The notes beneath the pieces were generated by a model. That model saw nothing but the letters and a program-made list of their open reading frames with translations, did not search any database and was not told the origin of the DNA. Both the position numbers and the translations under genes were made by a program. From positions 1 through 10,152 of the forward strand of contig CAJXEF010000074.1 in assembly GCA_913052545.1 (NCBI GenBank): a stretch of 10,152 nucleotides of DNA, given 5' to 3'. This DNA is from an uncultured Chloroflexota bacterium. GTDB lineage: Bacteria > Chloroflexota > Dehalococcoidia > UBA3495. This document shows, one piece after another, positions 6,626 through 10,152 of the stretch. Every line of letters begins with the position of its first letter. Within the stretch, counting starts at the first letter, position 1.

Positions 6626-8212
6626 TCAGGTTCCCTGGGAACCATAAATGTCACGAAGGTCTCTTTTCAGTATTTTGCCCATAACGTTTCTGGGTATGTT
6701 ATCGATGAATATAATTGATTTAGGTCTTTTGAAACTCGCTAGCTTCTCCCTGCAGTACTCAATTAAATCTTTCTCTAAGTCAACTGGAAGGCTAGCCTGA
6801 ATCTGTTCTAGCGAATTCCTAAGTACAACTAGGGCTCGAACCTCTTCCCCCCATTCCAGATCGGGTATGCCTATTACGGCCGCATCGGCGATGTGAGGAT
6901 GAGTTATCAGGACCTGTTCAACTTCATCTGGAGATATCATCTCTCCGCCGCGCTTAATAAAATCTTTGGCCCTTCCGGCTAAGTAAATGTATCCGTCCTC
7001 ATCTTGATAAGCGAGATCACCGGTGTAAATCCAACCTGATCTGATAATCTCTTGAGTTTCAATTTCCTGACCCCAATATCCTTTCATCATTCGCTCGCCT
7101 CTAGCGACTATCTCCCCAACTTTCCCTTGTTCTACTGGATGGCCGTTTTCCGCTACGATCATCACTTCTACATCTTCGAGTGGCTTGCCAATAGACGTTA
7201 GATGAACCAGTTTCTTTTCGATCTCGGAATCTGATCCCTCCATAATGTGGTCTTCTGGCGGCAACATCGTGATGGTAGAAGCAGTTTCAGTTTGACCGAA
7301 TGCATTTATAAACTGGGCATTGGGGAAAGTCCGTATAGCTTGTTTTATTACTTCTAATGGCATGGGGGCAGCTCCGTATGTAATTACCCGTAAATCAGAG
7401 AGGTCATATTTCTCAAACTCAGGGTGGTCCATCAATTGCTTGAGCATTGTCGGAACTAACATAGCCCTGTTGACATGTTCCTCTTGAGCTAATTGCAGCC
7501 AAGCTGATGCATCGAATTGCTGCATAATCGCTAAAGTCCTGCCACCAAAAATTGCTGACAATGCTGCTTGGAGGCCCGCAATATGATAAAAAGGGACTGT
7601 TATAAGGTTCGTTTCATAAACGTCAGGATCTGCTGGTGTTACGGTGGATAATATGTATGATGAGAAGCTATCGTGAGTAAGCATAACTCCTTTCGGAGTG
7701 CCGGTAGTCCCTGCTGTAAACATGATGACCGTGGTATCTTCATCAGCTGATTCAGGGAAATAAACAGGTTCGGGATTGCCGCTGGATATTAATTGTTCGT
7801 AGGTTGGACTAACTGCTGATGACGCGTTGTCCATGACTACGATAGGATTTCTAGTAACTTCTCCTCTCGAATTCGTTATCAAAGGCAAGTATCGCTCACC
7901 AATAAATAAGATCGACGGCTGAGCGATACTTAACATTTGGGAGAGTTCTTCTGAACGGGCCCTGAAATTTAGCGGCACGAATATAGCATCTAACTGGGCA
8001 GCAGCAAAATAAATTTCTATGATTTGGTGGCAGTTAACTTGCATAATTGCTATCCGGTCTCCGGATCCTATGCCCATATTAGCCAAAGAGTCGGCCAATC
8101 GATTCACCCGGATTTGTAATTGATCGAAAGTAAATCGGGTTTGGTCAAAAATTAATGCGGTCCTATCTGGTACGATTGCGCATGCGATAGATAGAAATTC
8201 GGAAGTATTCAT
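6626..8212 (-). CDS. Acyl-CoA synthetase (ANL superfamily, long/medium-chain fatty acid-CoA ligase-like)
   Basis: A 528-aa AMP-forming ligase of normal length that would convert a carboxylic acid, ATP and CoA into an acyl-CoA through an acyl-adenylate. Visible motifs, in order: the P-loop-like FTAGTTGTPKG (165-175), YGAAP (279-283), the adenylate motif FGQTE (305-309), YTGDL (396-400) with the ATP-ribose aspartate, the hinge and A8 region GRAKDFIKRGGE (413-424), and the C-terminal catalytic lysine K513 in NVMGKILKR. All catalytic positions are intact, so it should be active. The acid substrate (fatty, aromatic or branched) cannot be deduced from these motifs. It lies 32 bases after crotonase 1 and is probably co-transcribed with it, which suggests that it activates the acid on which the crotonases later act. 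No signal peptide or membrane segment is seen. The ribosome site is weak (TGGA about 7 bases upstream). Confidence 0.93.
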   Translation of the reverse strand: MNTSEFLSIACAIVPDRTALIFDQTRFTFDQLQIRVNRLADSLANMGIGSGDRIAIMQVNCHQIIEIYFAAAQLDAIFVPLNFRARSEELSQMLSIAQPSILFIGERYLPLITNSRGEVTRNPIVVMDNASSAVSPTYEQLISSGNPEPVYFPESADEDTTVIMFTAGTTGTPKGVMLTHDSFSSYILSTVTPADPDVYETNLITVPFYHIAGLQAALSAIFGGRTLAIMQQFDASAWLQLAQEEHVNRAMLVPTMLKQLMDHPEFEKYDLSDLRVITYGAAPMPLEVIKQAIRTFPNAQFINAFGQTETASTITMLPPEDHIMEGSDSEIEKKLVHLTSIGKPLEDVEVMIVAENGHPVEQGKVGEIVARGERMMKGYWGQEIETQEIIRSGWIYTGDLAYQDEDGYIYLAGRAKDFIKRGGEMISPDEVEQVLITHPHIADAAVIGIPDLEWGEEVRALVVLRNSLEQIQASLPVDLEKDLIEYCREKLASFKRPKSIIFIDNIPRNVMGKILKRDLRDIYGSQGT

Positions 8213-8244
8213 TGCGAAATCCAGTTGTTAAAGATTGCGTTGGT

Positions 8245-8976
8245 TTAGCTTCCATCATAAGAAATTAAAGTTCTTAAAGATAGACGGGATCCTAGTGATA
8301 GAGCTTCTCTCAGAGTAAGGTTGTTCGATTCTCGTAAAGCTAGTTTAGTGGCAGACAATACTTTCGTAGGGACGAGAGATAGTTGATGGCAAATATTTAG
8401 GGAAGTTTTAGTTAATTCGTGTTCAGCAACAACTCGTGTGAGTAATTTCATATTGAGAGCTTCTTCGGCACTGATGGTTCTCCCTGTTAATAATAATTCA
8501 ACAGCTAAGGATAGACTCGAATGCCTAGGCAGAGTCTGAGTTCCTGCTGCTGCGGGTATCATTCCTAGTTTTACTTCTGGCATAGCGAATTTAGTCTCGA
8601 AGGAAGAAATGCGAATGTCTGAAAGGAGAGCCAATTCTAATCCGGATCCTATACAATATCCGTGTAGAGCCGAGATAACGGGTTTATCTAGAGAATACAG
8701 CTGTCCCCAAACGTCTCTCTTCCACCGGACGTCTCTGGCAATGACTTGGGAAGGAGCTGTCCCAAATTCTGTCAAATCGGCTCCTGAGCAAAAAGCCCTT
8801 CCCTGACCGGATATTAGAACAGCCTTGATTTCATCATCGTCCTTAATCGATTGGATAATTTCAAATAAATCATCCCTCATCTGCATGTTGTAGGCATTCA
8901 GAACATGGGGCCTATTCAATGAAACAAGGCCTACGTGACATTGTTTGCTATATAGAATGGTTTTGAAACTGGCCAT
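8245..8976 (-). CDS. Enoyl-CoA hydratase/isomerase (crotonase) family protein, short C-terminus
   Basis: A 243-aa crotonase that should act on an acyl-CoA, most simply hydrating a 2-enoyl-CoA. The oxyanion-hole loop AFCSGADL is at 61-68, with A66 at the conserved alanine, and GYCIGSGLELAL at 106-117 is the second loop. Both catalytic glutamates of rat mitochondrial enoyl-CoA hydratase (Glu144 and Glu164) are present as E114 and E134, exactly 20 residues apart, followed by IPAAAGTQTLPR. The protein stops at Y-D-G-S, where family members normally continue for about 20 residues with EGxxAFxEKRxPxFxG, so the last helix, which in many crotonases contacts CoA, is missing. None of the three minus-strand frames after the stop restores that motif. 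It starts 9 bases after the PHP gene, with AGG overlapping that gene's stop serving as a possible ribosome site, and is followed 32 bases on by the acyl-CoA synthetase. Confidence 0.9.
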   Translation of the reverse strand: MASFKTILYSKQCHVGLVSLNRPHVLNAYNMQMRDDLFEIIQSIKDDDEIKAVLISGQGRAFCSGADLTEFGTAPSQVIARDVRWKRDVWGQLYSLDKPVISALHGYCIGSGLELALLSDIRISSFETKFAMPEVKLGMIPAAAGTQTLPRHSSLSLAVELLLTGRTISAEEALNMKLLTRVVAEHELTKTSLNICHQLSLVPTKVLSATKLALRESNNLTLREALSLGSRLSLRTLISYDGS

Positions 8977-8985
8977 CTTAGATGC

Positions 8986-9525
8986 CTATCTAGGTTCAGC
9001 CCGTTTGTAAAGCTCTTCGAGTTCTATTTCAGTGTGTCGGAGGCCGATATTTTCCAGATTGTGAGCATCACTGACTTCGACCGTTAGCAATGAATATGCT
9101 TCAGCTATTTCCTTGACCTGAGGCTTTCTTATATGCCAATTATGAATATAATTGTCAATCTCAATGGCATGGATGTTATCCTCGATTATTATATTTGGTG
9201 AATAATATCCAGGGTGGCAGTAGATACGGAATATGCCTCCCTCAGGTAAGAATATCTCTGAAACTTGGTATTCTTCAAAGGGATTATCGGGTGGTCTTAC
9301 TTCTATTTCCCATCCTGGCAATATGATGATTTCACCTGGGAAATGGGTGTTAATTAGCTCTCCGAATTCATGTGCCCAATCCTTGTTGTGGTGATCTGTG
9401 ATCGCTATGCCGTCAATCCCTTGTGATTTAACCTGTGTGATTACTTTTTCTGCTATTTCTAGTGAAGGAGGCTGGAAATTGAACGCTTCCCAAATGTGAG
9501 TATGTAGATCTAGTTTAAGTTTCAT
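8986..9525 (-). CDS. PHP-domain metal-dependent phosphoesterase
   Basis: A 179-aa stand-alone PHP (polymerase and histidinol phosphatase) domain, a trinuclear-metal hydrolase fold that cleaves phosphomonoesters or phosphodiesters. The ligand motifs appear in order: DLHTH (6-10; H8, H10), ITDHH (42-46; D44, H45), GWEIEV (71-76; E73), CHPG (103-106; H104) and SDAH (152-155; D153, H155), so the metal site looks complete. It is shorter than the RNase AM/YciV type (near 290 residues), which has an inserted domain, so I do not assign that function. The substrate is unknown. It lies between two crotonases, 43 bases after one and only 9 before the other, so it is translated from the same message. Why a phosphoesterase belongs there is not obvious; removal of phosphate from a pathway intermediate is one possibility. 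The ribosome site is weak. Confidence 0.87.
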   Translation of the reverse strand: MKLKLDLHTHIWEAFNFQPPSLEIAEKVITQVKSQGIDGIAITDHHNKDWAHEFGELINTHFPGEIIILPGWEIEVRPPDNPFEEYQVSEIFLPEGGIFRIYCHPGYYSPNIIIEDNIHAIEIDNYIHNWHIRKPQVKEIAEAYSLLTVEVSDAHNLENIGLRHTEIELEELYKRAEPR

Positions 9526-9568
9526 ATGTAAAAAATCCGGTCTTCCGTTCTACCAATAAGTTTATTAA

Positions 9569-10152
9569 TTACTCCCCATTATATAGCGGCTTTCGTTTCT
9601 GTAAAAAAGAAGAGATCCCTTCGGCTCGATCCTTTGTGCTTTGTAGAATAACATTTAGATCTGCCTCTAGAGCTAATCCTTGAGGAAGAGTCATGTCCAT
9701 CCCTTTGTACATTGTTTCTTTTAAGTACTTTGACGCTATAGGGCCTCCCTCGGTAATAGATTCTGCTAATGATAAGCTTTCGTCAATTAAATTGCCCGGG
9801 AGGGATACCCTGTTGACTAACCCGATGTTTAACGCTTCTTGGGCACTGATCGTCCGTCCCGTAAGGACTAGATCGTTAGCCCAGGATTGTCCTACTAGTC
9901 TAGGTAACCGTTGGGTGCCTCCATCCCACCCCATAACCCCATGCTTGATATCCGTTAATCCTAGTTGTATATCGGGATCAGCTATCCGTATGTCACCCGA
10001 AAGTGCCAGTTCAAGGCCATGATCGATAGCATTACCGTTTATGGCTATCACCACTGGAATCGACAATTTGGCTATGTAGTCGGCAACTTGCATGGTTTCA
10101 ATCCATTCTGTTTGTTCTCTAAGTGTTCCTTTGGCTATTTCTTCAGGCATTA
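9569..10152 (-). CDS. Enoyl-CoA hydratase/isomerase (crotonase) family protein, N-terminus cut off by window edge
   Basis: About 194 residues of a crotonase whose first 60-70 residues, including the first oxyanion loop, lie beyond the window. The reading frame stays open to the edge and the methionine codon at 10148-10150 is probably internal. Numbering from that Met, the second oxyanion loop reads GNAIDHGLELAL (39-50), the first catalytic glutamate is E47, and the second, 20 residues on, is Asp67 (GLTDIKHG) rather than Glu. It continues with GWDGGTQRLPR (74-84), LTGRTISAQEAL and the complete C-terminal AEGISSFLQKRKP. The oxyanion loop has Asp43-His44-Gly45 where GGG is usual. These changes suggest an acyl-CoA reaction other than simple hydration, or a specialised substrate. 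It is the most upstream visible gene of the minus-strand block, 43 bases before the PHP gene. Confidence 0.88.
   Translation of the reverse strand, partial: MPEEIAKGTLREQTEWIETMQVADYIAKLSIPVVIAINGNAIDHGLELALSGDIRIADPDIQLGLTDIKHGVMGWDGGTQRLPRLVGQSWANDLVLTGRTISAQEALNIGLVNRVSLPGNLIDESLSLAESITEGGPIASKYLKETMYKGMDMTLPQGLALEADLNVILQSTKDRAEGISSFLQKRKPLYNGE

Noticed and set aside
9555..9568. AATAA/TTATT inverted repeat after crotonase 2 as a terminator
   Set aside because: Two-base spacer, AT-only and short; the 43-base gap favours continued transcription into the PHP gene.
9693..10022. 109-codon plus-strand frame inside crotonase 2
   Set aside because: Antisense to conserved crotonase motifs; no family features and no good ribosome site considered convincing.
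1..10152. CRISPR array, tRNA, transposase or phage genes
   Set aside because: No regularly spaced repeats, no recognisable tRNA arms in the gaps, and no integrase or transposase motifs in any frame; the gaps are too short to hide them.

Overview
The window carries nine recognisable protein genes, plus what looks like the last codons of a tenth at the left edge. It reads as ordinary bacterial chromosome: dense genes, short intergenic gaps, no rRNA, tRNA, insertion sequence, phage or CRISPR signal. The gene mix is a hydantoinase-type amidohydrolase, an MFS_3-type transporter, two crotonases, an acyl-CoA synthetase, a PanE-like reductase, a PHP phosphoesterase, a DUF1800 protein and an NHL beta-propeller. 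With the AT-leaning base composition, this would suit a free-living heterotroph of the marine Chloroflexota (SAR202-like Dehalococcoidia). That assignment is an inference from gene content only; there is no marker gene in the window.

Layout. Left block, plus strand: a possible gene tail (1-27), a dihydropyrimidinase/hydantoinase-family hydrolase (68-1519) and an MFS exporter (1635-2840). At 2841-2983 transcription converges with the right block. Right block, minus strand, read right to left: crotonase 2 (truncated at its N-terminus by the window edge, 10152-9569), a PHP-domain phosphoesterase (9525-8986), crotonase 1 (8976-8245), an acyl-CoA synthetase (8212-6626), a PanE/ApbA-family reductase (6529-5606), a DUF1800 protein (5501-4080) and an NHL-repeat propeller (4051-2984). 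The gaps in that order are 43, 9, 32, 96, 104 and 28 bases. The first four genes are therefore probably one transcript. DUF1800 and NHL form a second tight pair that may have its own promoter near 5542-5571. The reductase could belong to either unit.

How the genes may work together. The synthetase would activate a carboxylic acid to its CoA thioester, the two crotonases would act on acyl-CoA intermediates, and the reductase would reduce a 2-oxo acid. This suggests catabolism of an unidentified organic acid. The hydantoinase-like enzyme would open a cyclic amide or imide. The DUF1800/NHL pair has no known biochemical role.

I see no clear new defence, mobile or regulatory system. The best leads are active-site departures: a hydantoinase homologue with Asp in place of the substrate-site Tyr, a crotonase with an Asp-His-Gly oxyanion loop and Glu-to-Asp change, a PanE homologue lacking the usual Asn pair, and a DUF1800 gene paired with an NHL propeller rather than DUF1501.
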